Below are positions 18,440 to 27,099 of a DNA stretch of 64,000 nt, in pieces. Origin of the DNA: Mycolicibacterium vulneris (lineage in GTDB: Bacteria; Actinomycetota; Actinomycetes; Mycobacteriales; Mycobacteriaceae); the NCBI RefSeq assembly GCF_002104765.1, contig NZ_NCXM01000008.1:1-64000 (forward strand). The letters run 5' to 3'. Under the pieces are notes generated by a model that made no database searches, had not been told where the DNA came from, and was given only the letters and a program-made list of their open reading frames with translations. The number at the start of each line of letters is the position of its first letter. Position 1 is the first letter of the stretch. Made by a program: the position numbers and the translations under genes.

Positions 18440-19187
18440 ATCCGCCGTCGGCGGTGACCGTGGACCCGGTGCTGAAGCTGGACAGATCGCTGGCCAAAAA
18501 CACTGCGGCATTGGCGATCTCGGTGGGATCGGCGAAGCGGCCCAGCGGGATCGTGGCGATGCGTTCGGCGCGGAACTCTTCGACCGAAGCGTCGGGATCG
18601 GTCTGCGCGGCCAACGCGTCGCTTCCCGGCGTGGCCGTGGAGCCTGCCACGATGACGTTTACCCGAATGTTGCGGTCGGCGAGTTCGTTGGCCCACGCCC
18701 GGGCCACTGACCGGACGGCCGCCTTGGTGGCGGCGTAGATACTGAGCCCTGCGCGGCCCCGGTCGGCGGTGGTGGATCCGGTCAGGATGATGGAGGCGCC
18801 GTCGTTGAGTAGCGGCAGCGCTTTCTGCACGGTGTAGACGACTCCCTTGACGTTGGTGGTCAGCAGCGCATCGAGATCGTCGTCGGTGATCTCCCCCAGC
18901 CGCGCCACCCTCGTCGATCCGGCGTTGGCCATCACGATATCGAGACCGTTACCGGCGGCCGCGACCTCGGCGTAGAGCCGGTCCAGGTCCTCCGGTCTTC
19001 CGACGTCACCGCGCACTGCGGTGGCACGCGGGCCCAATGTGCTTGCCGCATAGTCGAGTTCGGGCTGCCGTCGGCCTGTGATGAAGACCCGGTCGGCGCC
19101 TTCGTCAAGGAACCGCTGCGCGGTGGCCAGCCCGATCCCGGAGTTGGCGCCGGTGATGACGGCGATCTTGTTGTCGAGCAATCCCAT
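18426..19187 (-). CDS. SDR-family oxidoreductase
   Basis: A 253-aa classical short-chain dehydrogenase. The Rossmann motif TGANSGIG is at residues 13-20, the NAG motif is near 90 (MANAG), the catalytic Ser is in TGSTTAD, and YAATK supplies Tyr and Lys near 150. The C-terminus ends in the usual TVTADGGFNQV. Arg at the end of beta-2 (ITGRRQPEL) suggests NADPH preference. The lipocalin-like gene lies 47 bp upstream on the same strand and is probably co-transcribed. The substrate is unknown. Confidence 0.88.
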   Translation of the reverse strand: MGLLDNKIAVITGANSGIGLATAQRFLDEGADRVFITGRRQPELDYAASTLGPRATAVRGDVGRPEDLDRLYAEVAAAGNGLDIVMANAGSTRVARLGEITDDDLDALLTTNVKGVVYTVQKALPLLNDGASIILTGSTTADRGRAGLSIYAATKAAVRSVARAWANELADRNIRVNVIVAGSTATPGSDALAAQTDPDASVEEFRAERIATIPLGRFADPTEIANAAVFLASDLSSFSTGSTVTADGGFNQV

Positions 19188-19234
19188 TCGGTTCTCCTGA
19201 GTTGCGCGGCCGGTGTGGCGTTCTGCTCCCCCGG

Positions 19235-19699
19235 CTATCCCTGTCTCGTGCGCTGCCAGATCAGGCGTCCGTTGCGGAGCTTGCCCTTGATGAGCACGGG
19301 CTCGGCCGGGCCGAGCTGCAGGCGGTCATCGCCGACTTGCGCTGCGCGGTACTGCGTTCCGCCGATCCAGTTGGGTAGCAGGCTGACGTCGACGTGGTGG
19401 GCGATCACGCCGTCGTCGAGGACGCTGTACGGGCCGGCGTAGGCCAGATAACCCCTGGCCGCCGCGGCCAATTCGTCGTCCGTGGCGATTTGAAGATCGC
19501 CGCGGGCGATCGGCGGGCGGTCCGCGCGCATGAGCTGGGCGGACATGTAGCCGTCGGCGGTGTACATGATGAGTCCGCGGGCGTCGGTTCCCAGCGGATA
19601 GCGCACGTTCGAGCCATCCACGTCGGAGCTCTCGTAGGACTCCAATGTCCAGGCCCCGACGAGGTACTCACGCAGATCCTGCGTGGTGAGTGTGGTCAT
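19235..19699 (-). CDS. Lipocalin-like domain protein
   Basis: A 154-aa protein with the lipocalin-like (Lipocalin_5) pattern: LVGAWTLESYESSD at the start, YPLGTDARGLIMYTADGYMSAQLMR as the characteristic strand pair, and a closing GRLIWQRTR. No signal peptide is present, so it is cytoplasmic. Members often accompany oxidoreductases acting on hydrophobic or polyketide-like substrates, and here it sits directly upstream of an SDR gene. The ligand or reaction is not known. Confidence 0.75.
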   Translation of the reverse strand: MTTLTTQDLREYLVGAWTLESYESSDVDGSNVRYPLGTDARGLIMYTADGYMSAQLMRADRPPIARGDLQIATDDELAAAARGYLAYAGPYSVLDDGVIAHHVDVSLLPNWIGGTQYRAAQVGDDRLQLGPAEPVLIKGKLRNGRLIWQRTRQG

Positions 19700-19990
19700 C
19701 GTTGGCGCCCCTCCGTGATGTGCTGTGAGCGTGTGACCGCCGGACCGCTCGACCGCATCGATCGCGGTATCGGACTACGCCCGCCGTCGACGCATCGATA
19801 ATGCCGCGCATTGCCTGCCCCAGCGCCATCGCCCCCCGTATCGCCCGTGACAACCGGCGGCGTCGCCCGACAGATTCCGTGTCGAACTAGAGTCTGCGGC
19901 ATGATCGCCGCTTTGGTCATGTCGCCGTGGTCGGTGCGCCGCCCGCCGTGTGCAGCCGGTAAATCCGGACGCTAGGCCCGGTACAGACGC
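19700..19990. other. Intergenic, no supported gene
   Basis: 291 bp between a leftward and a rightward gene. A 22-codon frame from ATG 19901 has no continuation. The region presumably carries the promoters of both flanking units; no clear dyad or consensus promoter is seen. Confidence 0.4.
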
Positions 19991-20674
19991 GTGGCGGCCC
20001 TGGCGCTGGCGCTTGCCGGACTGGCGTTTCTCGACTCGCTCAATGTGCTCAACGTCGGAGTGGTCTCGGCCGTAATCTTCGACAGCCGGCTAAGTCGCCG
20101 GTCACCAATTCCCGGCGCCCTGAGCTACATCGCGGGCGTATTCGCGGTGACGACCGCCTTCGGCGTGTGCGCCGTGCGGGGCATCGGCTTCACCACCGAG
20201 GTGCTCGACTTTCACCTGACGCCGGTCATTCGCTTCCGGGGTGAACTGCTGCTGGGCATCGTCCTGATCGGTCTGGCCTACTTCCCGCTGACCGCACAAT
20301 CATCGGCACCCGGCTGGGCGCTGGCGGCGATGCGGCAACGGCCGTGGCTGCTCGCATTCCTGGGGCTGGCGGTGGGCAGTGGGCAGGCCCCGACCGCCGT
20401 TCCCTACCTCACCGGCCTGGCGATGCTCGCCGCGCTGCACCCACGACCGCCCCTCTGGCCACTGGCCATCATCGCCTACTGGGCGATCGCCCTCTCGCCG
20501 TCGCTGCTGATCCTTACCCTCTCGATGCGGAAAACCATGCGAGCCAAGCGCATTCAGCGCGCGATCGTCCGTGCGCTCACCCGCTACGGGCCGATATCGG
20601 TGCGGCTGTTGTTCCTGATTTTCGGAACCGGGCTCATCGCCGATGCACTCGTCAATCACAGCGCCCTGTGGTGA
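19991..20674 (+). CDS. GAP/Sap-family multi-pass membrane protein
   Basis: A 227-aa integral membrane protein with about six hydrophobic segments (roughly 2-26, 40-62, 80-100, 115-140, 145-170, 200-222). The pattern LALAGLAFLDSLNVLNVGV near the N-terminus and PTAVPYLTGLAML in the middle resembles the GAP (Sap, sulfolipid/GPL-addressing) family of LysE-like proteins implicated in export of mycobacterial surface glycolipids. The start is GTG. Assignment to transport of a particular lipid is not possible from sequence. Confidence 0.7.
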   Translation: MAALALALAGLAFLDSLNVLNVGVVSAVIFDSRLSRRSPIPGALSYIAGVFAVTTAFGVCAVRGIGFTTEVLDFHLTPVIRFRGELLLGIVLIGLAYFPLTAQSSAPGWALAAMRQRPWLLAFLGLAVGSGQAPTAVPYLTGLAMLAALHPRPPLWPLAIIAYWAIALSPSLLILTLSMRKTMRAKRIQRAIVRALTRYGPISVRLLFLIFGTGLIADALVNHSALW

Positions 20675-20726
20675 CGCGCCACGACTTCTCATCTGTTGCA
20701 CAGCGAGCCGGATTACCTTGTCGCGT

Positions 20727-21494
20727 GTGACTGATCGTCGAGAGCGCGCGATGTCCTTCGGTTCGATCGCCGAGAACTACGACGGGCTGCGGCCGCATCC
20801 GCCGCAGCAGGCGGTGGACTGGTTGTTGCCACCCGGCTGTGAGGTGGCCGTCGACGTCGGTGCGGGCACCGGGTTGTTCACCCGCACGCTTGTCGGCCGG
20901 GTGGGGCAGGTCGTCGCCGTCGAGCCCGATGCGCGGATGCGCGCAGTGCTGGCCGAGCGGTCTCCCGGGGTTCGCGCCGTGGAGGGCACGGGCGAGGCGA
21001 TTCCCCTTCCCGACGATTCCGCGGACGCGGTGTTCGTCTCGTCGGCGTGGCATTGGATGGACCCCGAACGAGCGGTGCCGGAGATCGGCCGGGTATTGCG
21101 CGACGGCGGGCGGTTCGGGCTGATCTGGACCAGTCGAGATCGCGACGTCGATTGGGTCCGCGACCTCGAGGTGCTGCCCAAGGACGACACGTCCGAACTG
21201 GATGCACCCGACCGGTTCCGCCGCCGCCACGAGAACGTCGTCCTGCCCGATCCGCAGATTTTCCACAACGTCGCGCGGGAGACGTTTGGGTTTGTGCGGA
21301 CCATGAAGATCGACGATGTCGTCGCGATGCTCGGCACCTACAGCCGGGTGATCATCGCCTCTCCGGATGACCGCGCGCAGCGGCTCGACAGCGCCCGAGC
21401 CGTCCTGGCCGAGCGATTCCCCGGCGCCGAAGCCATCGACATCCCGATGCAGTCCCGGTGCTGGCGCGCCGACCGGATCGCCCGCGGCCGCTAG
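20727..21494 (+). CDS. Class I SAM-dependent methyltransferase
   Basis: A protein of about 255 aa with methyltransferase motif I VAVDVGAGTGLFT, post-I VVAVEPDARM, motif II-like PLPDDSADAVFVSSAWHWMD and a post-II GRVLRDGGRFGLIW. The HWMD segment is common in the UbiE-like/Methyltransf_11 group acting on small molecules. The GTG at 20727 or ATG at 20751 (MSFGSIAENYDG) could be the start; the second is closest to related proteins. The substrate is unknown. Confidence 0.8.
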   Translation: MTDRRERAMSFGSIAENYDGLRPHPPQQAVDWLLPPGCEVAVDVGAGTGLFTRTLVGRVGQVVAVEPDARMRAVLAERSPGVRAVEGTGEAIPLPDDSADAVFVSSAWHWMDPERAVPEIGRVLRDGGRFGLIWTSRDRDVDWVRDLEVLPKDDTSELDAPDRFRRRHENVVLPDPQIFHNVARETFGFVRTMKIDDVVAMLGTYSRVIIASPDDRAQRLDSARAVLAERFPGAEAIDIPMQSRCWRADRIARGR

Positions 21495-21581
21495 CCGCCG
21501 CGCTGGGTTCGCTTTCTGCCGACAGCCCGGGGTTAAGCGCGTCACTTCTGCCGCAACCAGCCCGGCAAGGTAAGGAAACGC

Positions 21582-21863
21582 ATGACGGTGCAATCGAGGT
21601 TCGGGAACGCCCCGGTACCGGTGTGACGTGATCCCGATCTTCGATCCCTCCACCGAGGAAAACATCGGCGCCTTCACCGACGGCGGCACCGAAGCCGTCG
21701 ACGAGGCGGTTGCGCGCGCGAAAGCCAGTGCGGAGTCCGGGATCTGGTCCGGCAAGCCCGAATATGAGCGGGCCGCTACAAGCAGTCCGGCTGGGGCCAC
21801 GAGTCCGGCAAGGCCGGCATCGAGACCTACCTGCAGACGAAGATCGTCTGGGCCCAGATGTAG
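21582..21863 (+). pseudogene. Aldehyde dehydrogenase, internal-deletion remnant
   Basis: The remnant starts at ATG 21582 with a good upstream AAGGTAAGG. It keeps the MTVQ start and the FDPSTEENIGAF N-terminus, although one frame change is needed near 21620 to connect them. It then jumps at about 21775 from YERA straight to YKQSGWGHESGKAGIETY and the C-terminal WAQM stop. Everything between, including cofactor-binding and catalytic regions of about 400 residues, is missing. Both preserved ends closely match the intact paralogue at 61980-63434 in this window. Confidence 0.85.
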
Positions 21864-21868
21864 CGGCC

Positions 21869-23104
21869 TCAGGCCTGCGGGCCCTCCGATGGTGGCCAGA
21901 CCGTTCCGGGCGACGCGTCGCCGGGGCTTTCGTAATCGCCGCGGGACAGCGGCACCCACCGCTCGCTGGGTGCGGGCTGCTTCGACGACGGAAAGTCGCG
22001 CAGACTGCCCGTCGGCTTGGCGTCCCACTTGGCGAACGTCAACGGTGTCTGGAGCCAGCAGTGCAGCAGGTTGTAGGCGGCTTCCAGCGAATCGATGTGG
22101 GTGCGCTCCCAGCCGTGACTGCCGTCGAGCCCGAAGCCGACCAGCGCAGCGCGGGTGTTGGCCCCGGCCTCGATAGCCGCGGCGGCATCGGAGCGGTAGT
22201 AGCGAAAAATATCGCGGGCGAACGGAATTCCCTGCTCCTGTGCGAGCCGGCAGAGTTTGCGGGTCAGGTGGTAGTCGAACGGGCCGTGCATGTCGGCCAT
22301 CGGGATCGTCACGCCGTCCTCGAGGGAATGCTGGCCGGGCGCGCACACCGCGTTGTCCACCGAGACCAACTCGGCGACGTCCGCGGGCAGGCCGTGGCTG
22401 GCGCCGTGGCCGACCTCCTCGGTGATGGTGACCATGATCGTGGTGCGGTGCGGCAGCACCACCTTGTTCTCGGAGAAGTTCTTGGCCAGGGCGAGCGCGA
22501 TCGCGACGCCCGCCTTCCCGTCCAAGTGACGGGAGACGATGAAGCCGTCGGCGGTGAGCTCGGGGCTGGTGATCAAGGCCACGAAATCACCGACCTGCAG
22601 ACCGAGCCGAACCAGGTCCTCCCGCGTCGACACCCTGCGGTCGATCCGAACCTCGACGTGCTCCCAGTTTGTGGGCTGCGTGTCGATCTCGTCGCCGAAG
22701 GCATGCCCGCTGGCTTTCAGCGGCATGACGGTGCCGGTGATGAACTCGTCGGGGTCGTCGATGAAGATGCGCACCCGGGCGCCTGCGGCGAACCGCGCCG
22801 AAAAGGTGCCGACGGGAACGATTTCGAGGCGGCCGTTGTCCTTGAGCTCGCGGACCATGCAGCCGATGGTGTCGGAGTGAACCACCAGCGCCCGGTCGGT
22901 GGTCGCGGACGCACCCGCGAGTTCGGCGGTCAGCGCGCCGCGCCGGGTCAGTGTGAACGGCACCCCGAAGTCGTCGAGGATGTCGCCGATCACCTGCATC
23001 ACCGCGTCTGTACGCCCCGACGGGCTCGGGGTCTGCAATAGCGCGAGCAGCGTGTCGATCATCCACGTGCGGTCGGCCTCGGCCATGGCCGCGGTCTGGC
23101 CCAC
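21869..23104 (-). CDS. M42-family metallopeptidase
   Basis: A protein of about 411 aa of the M42/M20-like di-zinc aminopeptidase clan. Candidate metal ligands are His in VVHSDTIGCMV, Asp in SRHLDGKAGVA, the Glu pair in VTITEEVGHG, and Asp in VSVDNAV, arranged as in M42 peptidases. It resembles the subfamily annotated with the NAGGN osmoprotectant system in other bacteria, but no NAGGN synthesis genes are adjacent. The GTG at 23104, preceded by GAGGAG, is the best start; ATG 23086 is an alternative. The CoA-ester lyase gene lies 117 bp upstream on the same strand. Confidence 0.8.
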   Translation of the reverse strand: MGQTAAMAEADRTWMIDTLLALLQTPSPSGRTDAVMQVIGDILDDFGVPFTLTRRGALTAELAGASATTDRALVVHSDTIGCMVRELKDNGRLEIVPVGTFSARFAAGARVRIFIDDPDEFITGTVMPLKASGHAFGDEIDTQPTNWEHVEVRIDRRVSTREDLVRLGLQVGDFVALITSPELTADGFIVSRHLDGKAGVAIALALAKNFSENKVVLPHRTTIMVTITEEVGHGASHGLPADVAELVSVDNAVCAPGQHSLEDGVTIPMADMHGPFDYHLTRKLCRLAQEQGIPFARDIFRYYRSDAAAAIEAGANTRAALVGFGLDGSHGWERTHIDSLEAAYNLLHCWLQTPLTFAKWDAKPTGSLRDFPSSKQPAPSERWVPLSRGDYESPGDASPGTVWPPSEGPQA

Positions 23105-23221
23105 GTCATCTCCTCTCGAGTCGTCGCCGAACGCGTTCAACCTACCGTGTGTGCGGCACGGAACGCCCGTTGCGGGGCGCCGTCGCGCACCCGCCACTGC
23201 GCACCCGGCATGTCCGCTGCC

Positions 23222-24103
23222 CTAGGAGGCGGATTCCATCTGGCAGATCAAATCCGCGAGGGTGAGGATTCGCTGGGCGTCGCGGACGTGCAGGCTCTCG
23301 ATCATGCGGCCATCGACCGTGATCACACTGGTCCCGTCCGCCTGTGCCTGCTCGTAGGCCGAGACGATCTTGCGGGCGTCCGCCAGCTCCTGATGTGACG
23401 GACCGAACAGCTCGTTGGCGGGGGCGATCTGCGACGGGTGGATCAGGGTCTTGCCGTCGAATCCCATTTCGCGGCCCTGCTGGGCCTCGGCCCGGAATGC
23501 GCCCTCGTCGGTGATGTCGTTGAACACGCCATCCAGGATCACCTTTCCGGCCGCCCTCGCCCCCAACAACGCCAGGCCGAGGGCGGCCACGGCGGGCGCG
23601 CGCCCGGGGACGTGCAGGCCGTGCAGCTCGTTGACCAGGTCGTTGGTGCCCACCACCAACCCGGCCAGGCGATCGCTGGCCGACGCGACCTCCTCGGCTC
23701 GCAGAAAGGCCCGGGGCGTTTCGATCATCACCCACAGCTGCAACGACTTCGGCGCTCCCAAGGCGTCGAGCGCCTCGGCCAGCGCTTGAACCTGTTGGGC
23801 CGTCCCGACTTTGGGCACCAGTACGCCGTCGGCCGTGGACCCGGCCACGGCGGCCAGGTCGTCCCGGTGCCATTCGGTGTCCAACCCGTTGATCCGCACC
23901 ACGACCTCGCGGGGCCGGTAGCTCTCCGACGAGATCGCGTCGCACACCGTCGCCCTCGAGGCGGCCTTCGCGTCCGGTCCCACCGCATCCTCGAGGTCGA
24001 ATATCAGCACGTCCGCCGCTAGCGACTTACCCTTCTCCAGCGCGCGGGGCTTGTTGCCGGGCAGGTAGAGGGCGGATCGGCGCGGGCGCAGGGTCGGTGC
24101 CAT
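23222..24103 (-). CDS. HpcH/HpaI aldolase / CitE-like CoA ester lyase
   Basis: A 293-aa TIM-barrel protein of the citrate lyase beta-like family. It shows RSALYLPGNKPRALEKG, the acidic ADVLIFDLEDAVGPDAK, VVVRINGLDTEW, VMIETPRAFL and the Mg-binding LVVGTNDLVNEL, then GFDGKTLIHPSQIAPAN. Such enzymes cleave or form CoA thioesters such as malyl-CoA or citramalyl-CoA. The ATG at 24103 begins the family-typical N-terminus; the upstream open frame is not supported. The physiological substrate cannot be named here. Confidence 0.88.
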   Translation of the reverse strand: MAPTLRPRRSALYLPGNKPRALEKGKSLAADVLIFDLEDAVGPDAKAASRATVCDAISSESYRPREVVVRINGLDTEWHRDDLAAVAGSTADGVLVPKVGTAQQVQALAEALDALGAPKSLQLWVMIETPRAFLRAEEVASASDRLAGLVVGTNDLVNELHGLHVPGRAPAVAALGLALLGARAAGKVILDGVFNDITDEGAFRAEAQQGREMGFDGKTLIHPSQIAPANELFGPSHQELADARKIVSAYEQAQADGTSVITVDGRMIESLHVRDAQRILTLADLICQMESAS

Positions 24104-24286
24104 GGAGGATTCACTTTCCTGTCGTCGTGCAGCGGGACGGGAGTCAAATGCCCGCGCGACGGGTGCGTGGTGCGCGCGGCATAGCCAGAAAGTACCCTTC
24201 GGTACCGGTGGTGTAGTCGCCGGTGGTAAGCGGCCCCGAGGGCGAATTGACCGACGCGGCGGGTACATCCCGGAAGGGGAAAGCGA

Positions 24287-25210
24287 ATGTCATCATCTGG
24301 CTCGGCGCGTACCGAGGGCGACAGCTGGGACCTGGCCTCCAGCGTGGGGGCGACCGCGACGATGGTCGCGGCCTCCCGAGCGCTGGCATCGCGCGAGCCG
24401 GATCCGCTACTCGATGACCGGTTCGCCGAGCCGTTGGTGCGGGCGGTCGGGCACCCCTTCTTCATCCGCATGCTGGACGGCCAGATCCCGCTCGACACCG
24501 ACGACATGCCGATGACGCTGCAGCAGCGGCGCGAGCAGATGACGGTGCGGACCAGGTTTTTCGACGATTTCTTCGGCGTCTCCACCGCCGTCGGCATCCG
24601 GCAGGCCGTCATCTTGGCCGCCGGGCTCGACGCGCGGGCTTATCGGTTGCCGTGGCCATCCGGCACGGTGGTTTTCGAGGTCGACCAGCCTGAGGTGATC
24701 GCCTTCAAGACCGCCACGCTCGCCCAGCTCGGCGCGGAACCGACTGCCGAGCGCCGGACCGTCGCCGTTGATCTCCGCGATGATTGGCCAACGGCGCTGC
24801 GCGACAGTGGCTTTGACACCGACTCCCCCACCGCGTGGATCGCCGAAGGCCTGCTGCCCTATCTACCGCCCGATGCCCAGGACCGGCTGTTGGACAACAT
24901 CACAGCGCTCAGCGCGCCGGGCAGCCGGCTGGCCACCGAGAACATCACCGACATGCGCGTCTTCACCGACGAACGGGCCCGGGCGATGCGCAGCACCTGG
25001 CGGCAGCACGGACTGGACATCGATGTCGCCGAGCTGATTTGGCTCGGGGAGCGCCGCCCCGCCGCCGAGCACCTGGGGGCCATCGGCTGGAACGTTTCGC
25101 GTCACCCCACCGAACAGGTGTATGCCGACTACGGATTCGTGCTGCCGGACAACGAAATCCTCCAGCAATTCCGTCACGCAATCAGCTACCTCAGTGCCGA
25201 ATTGCCCTGA
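24287..25210 (+). CDS. TIGR00027/UPF0677 SAM-dependent methyltransferase
   Basis: A 307-aa member of the mycobacterial-expanded leucine-carboxyl-methyltransferase-like family. It shows [44 protein letters not shown] (motif I), [12 protein letters not shown], and [12 protein letters not shown], all characteristic of the Rv0145/Rv0146 type. Substrates are largely unknown. A perfect 16-bp tandem duplication includes its stop codon. Confidence 0.88.
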   Translation: MSSSGSARTEGDSWDLASSVGATATMVAASRALASREPDPLLDDRFAEPLVRAVGHPFFIRMLDGQIPLDTDDMPMTLQQRREQMTVRTRFFDDFFGVSTAVGIRQAVILAAGLDARAYRLPWPSGTVVFEVDQPEVIAFKTATLAQLGAEPTAERRTVAVDLRDDWPTALRDSGFDTDSPTAWIAEGLLPYLPPDAQDRLLDNITALSAPGSRLATENITDMRVFTDERARAMRSTWRQHGLDIDVAELIWLGERRPAAEHLGAIGWNVSRHPTEQVYADYGFVLPDNEILQQFRHAISYLSAELP

Positions 25211-25230
25211 GCCCGAATTGCCCTGAGCCC
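25199..25230 (+). repeat. 16-bp perfect tandem duplication over a stop codon
   Basis: The unit GAATTGCCCTGAGCCC occurs at 25199-25214 and again, exactly, at 25215-25230. The first copy contains the methyltransferase stop codon; the second repeats it downstream, so the protein is unchanged. It looks like a recent replication-slippage event. Confidence 0.9.
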
Positions 25231-25250
25231 GAGGAGTGACGGCGCTTCGG

Positions 25251-26750
25251 CTAAGGCCGGGCTTCGCGCCACTCCCGCTCGAACGGCAGCCGCCACGCAT
25301 TGGGCGCGATCAATTGGTGAATGGCATTCGGGCCCCACGTGCCCGGTTGATACAACTTGGCCGGCGGCGGATCGGTGAGCAGATCTTCCGAACGCTCCCA
25401 CAATGATTCGATGCCTTCCGCGGTGTTGAACAGCGTGTGGTCGCCCCGCATCGCATCGAGAATCAGTCGTTCGTAGGCCTCCAGCACGTCCGCGACCGTC
25501 TCGATCTCCTGCGAAGAAAACTGCATGGACAGCTTGTCCAGCTTCATGCCCGGGCCGGGCCGCTTGCCATAGAAGGACAGCGAAACCTTCGAGTTGTCGG
25601 CGAGATCGAACGTCAGGTGATCGGGCCCCTGGGTACCCACCCCGGAGCCGGGCGGGAACATGGTTCGCGGGGCCTCCTTAAACGCGATGGAGATCACGCG
25701 GATGCCCTCCGCCATCTTCTTGCCGGTGCGCAGGTAGATGGGCACCCCGGCCCATCGCCAGTTGTCGATGCCGACCTTGAGGGCGATGAACGTCTCGGTG
25801 TCGGAATCCTTTGCCACGCCGTCCTCGTCGCGGTATCCGTTGTACTGCCCGCGAACCACATTGGCGGGTTTGACCGGCAGCATCGACCGGAAGACCTTGT
25901 TCTTTTCCTCGCTGATGGCGAACGGTTCCAGCGCCGTCGGCGGTTCCATCACCACGAACGCCATCACCTGGAACAGGTGGGTCACCACCATGTCCTTGTA
26001 GGCGCCGGTCTCTTCGTAGAAATTCGCCCGCTGGTCCAGCCCCATGGCCTCGGGAATGTCGATCTGAATATGGTCGATGAAGTTGCGGTTCCAGATCGGC
26101 TCGAAGAGGCCGTTGGCGAAGCGGAAGGCCAGGATGTTCTGCGCGGCTTCCTTGCCCAGGAAGTGGTCGATGCGGAAAATCTGTGATTCCTCAAAGGTTT
26201 CGTGCACGAAGTCGTTCAGCGCCACCGCGCTGGCCAGGTCGGTGCCGAACGGCTTTTCCATCACCACCCGTGAGCGTTCGACGAGCTTGGCGTCGCTCAG
26301 CATGGTGATGACGGCGCGCGCCGCCTTTGGCGGCACCGACAGGTAATGCAGTCGCCGGACGTTGGATCCCAGGTTGTCTTCAGCCTGCGCCACCGTCTCG
26401 GCCAGCGCCTCGGGTCCGGCGCTCTGCGGGACGTAGGTGACGATGTTGGCGAAGTTCGACCACTGTTCGGGCGTGAGTTTGTGCGTGCCGAAGGAATCGA
26501 TCGCCTCCTTGGCGAGATCGCGGAATTCGTCTTGACTCAGGTCTTCCAGCGACGTAGCGACGATCTGAATATCGGGCGCCAATTCGGACTGGTCCAGGTA
26601 CGCCAGACCGGGGATAAGCTTTCGTTTCGCCAGATCGCCCGTCGCCCCGAAAAGGACGATGACGTGCGGGTCGAGCGGGTCGGAACGGTGATGACGCGGG
26701 CGGGCGTCGGCAGCGGGGTAAGCGATGGTCTGAGGTTTCTCGGTAGCCAC
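25251..26750 (-). CDS. zwf: Glucose-6-phosphate 1-dehydrogenase
   Basis: A 499-aa G6PD, first enzyme of the oxidative pentose phosphate pathway, producing NADPH. The dinucleotide-binding GATGDLAKRKL is at residues 35-45, and the active-site RIDHFLGKEA near 196 has His and Lys in place; VVMEKPFGTD and YLRTGKKM are also conserved. Length is usual. M. tuberculosis has two copies; this one stands alone rather than in the tkt-tal-opcA cluster, so it corresponds better to a zwf1-type locus, but that needs an alignment. Confidence 0.92.
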   Translation of the reverse strand: MATEKPQTIAYPAADARPRHHRSDPLDPHVIVLFGATGDLAKRKLIPGLAYLDQSELAPDIQIVATSLEDLSQDEFRDLAKEAIDSFGTHKLTPEQWSNFANIVTYVPQSAGPEALAETVAQAEDNLGSNVRRLHYLSVPPKAARAVITMLSDAKLVERSRVVMEKPFGTDLASAVALNDFVHETFEESQIFRIDHFLGKEAAQNILAFRFANGLFEPIWNRNFIDHIQIDIPEAMGLDQRANFYEETGAYKDMVVTHLFQVMAFVVMEPPTALEPFAISEEKNKVFRSMLPVKPANVVRGQYNGYRDEDGVAKDSDTETFIALKVGIDNWRWAGVPIYLRTGKKMAEGIRVISIAFKEAPRTMFPPGSGVGTQGPDHLTFDLADNSKVSLSFYGKRPGPGMKLDKLSMQFSSQEIETVADVLEAYERLILDAMRGDHTLFNTAEGIESLWERSEDLLTDPPPAKLYQPGTWGPNAIHQLIAPNAWRLPFEREWREARP

Positions 26751-26897
26751 TCTTGCGATACTTCCACCGCCGCGGCGCTGTGTCTCGTTTCGTTTGATGG
26801 CCGCCGGATCTGGTTAGCGAACGCGCGATTGGGTATTGAATAGCGGCGGGTTCCCGGCGCCGGGGCCCGTCCCCCACCAACGCCCATGGAAAGCGAT

Positions 26898-27068
26898 ATG
26901 ACCAAACCCGACAAAGACCCGCTGAGCCGCGCTCAGGAGCTGGAAAACATCGTCGATCAGCTCGAGGAAAAGGTTACCGAGGAGAGCGAAGCCGAAGGCG
27001 TTCCCGGCAACCGCAGCGACCGGGAACAAGTGGCTGTCCGCGGTACGACCAGCGAGCCGCCGGACTAG
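26898..27068 (+). CDS. Small acidic helical hypothetical protein
   Basis: A 56-aa (or 60-aa from ATG 26886) highly charged protein with a helix, SRAQELENIVDQLEEKV, that has heptad-like spacing and could form a short coiled coil, then a disordered tail. It is divergent from zwf. I recognise no domain. The small size makes gene status moderate, supported by the start and amphipathic pattern. Confidence 0.5.
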   Translation: MTKPDKDPLSRAQELENIVDQLEEKVTEESEAEGVPGNRSDREQVAVRGTTSEPPD

Positions 27069-27099
27069 CGGGTCGCCGACCTGGCTCAGGTGAATACGG

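Noticed and set aside
20652..22346. 564-codon minus-strand open frame
   Set aside because: It lies antisense to a methyltransferase and the aldehyde dehydrogenase remnant and shows only Arg/Pro/Ala-rich shadow composition.
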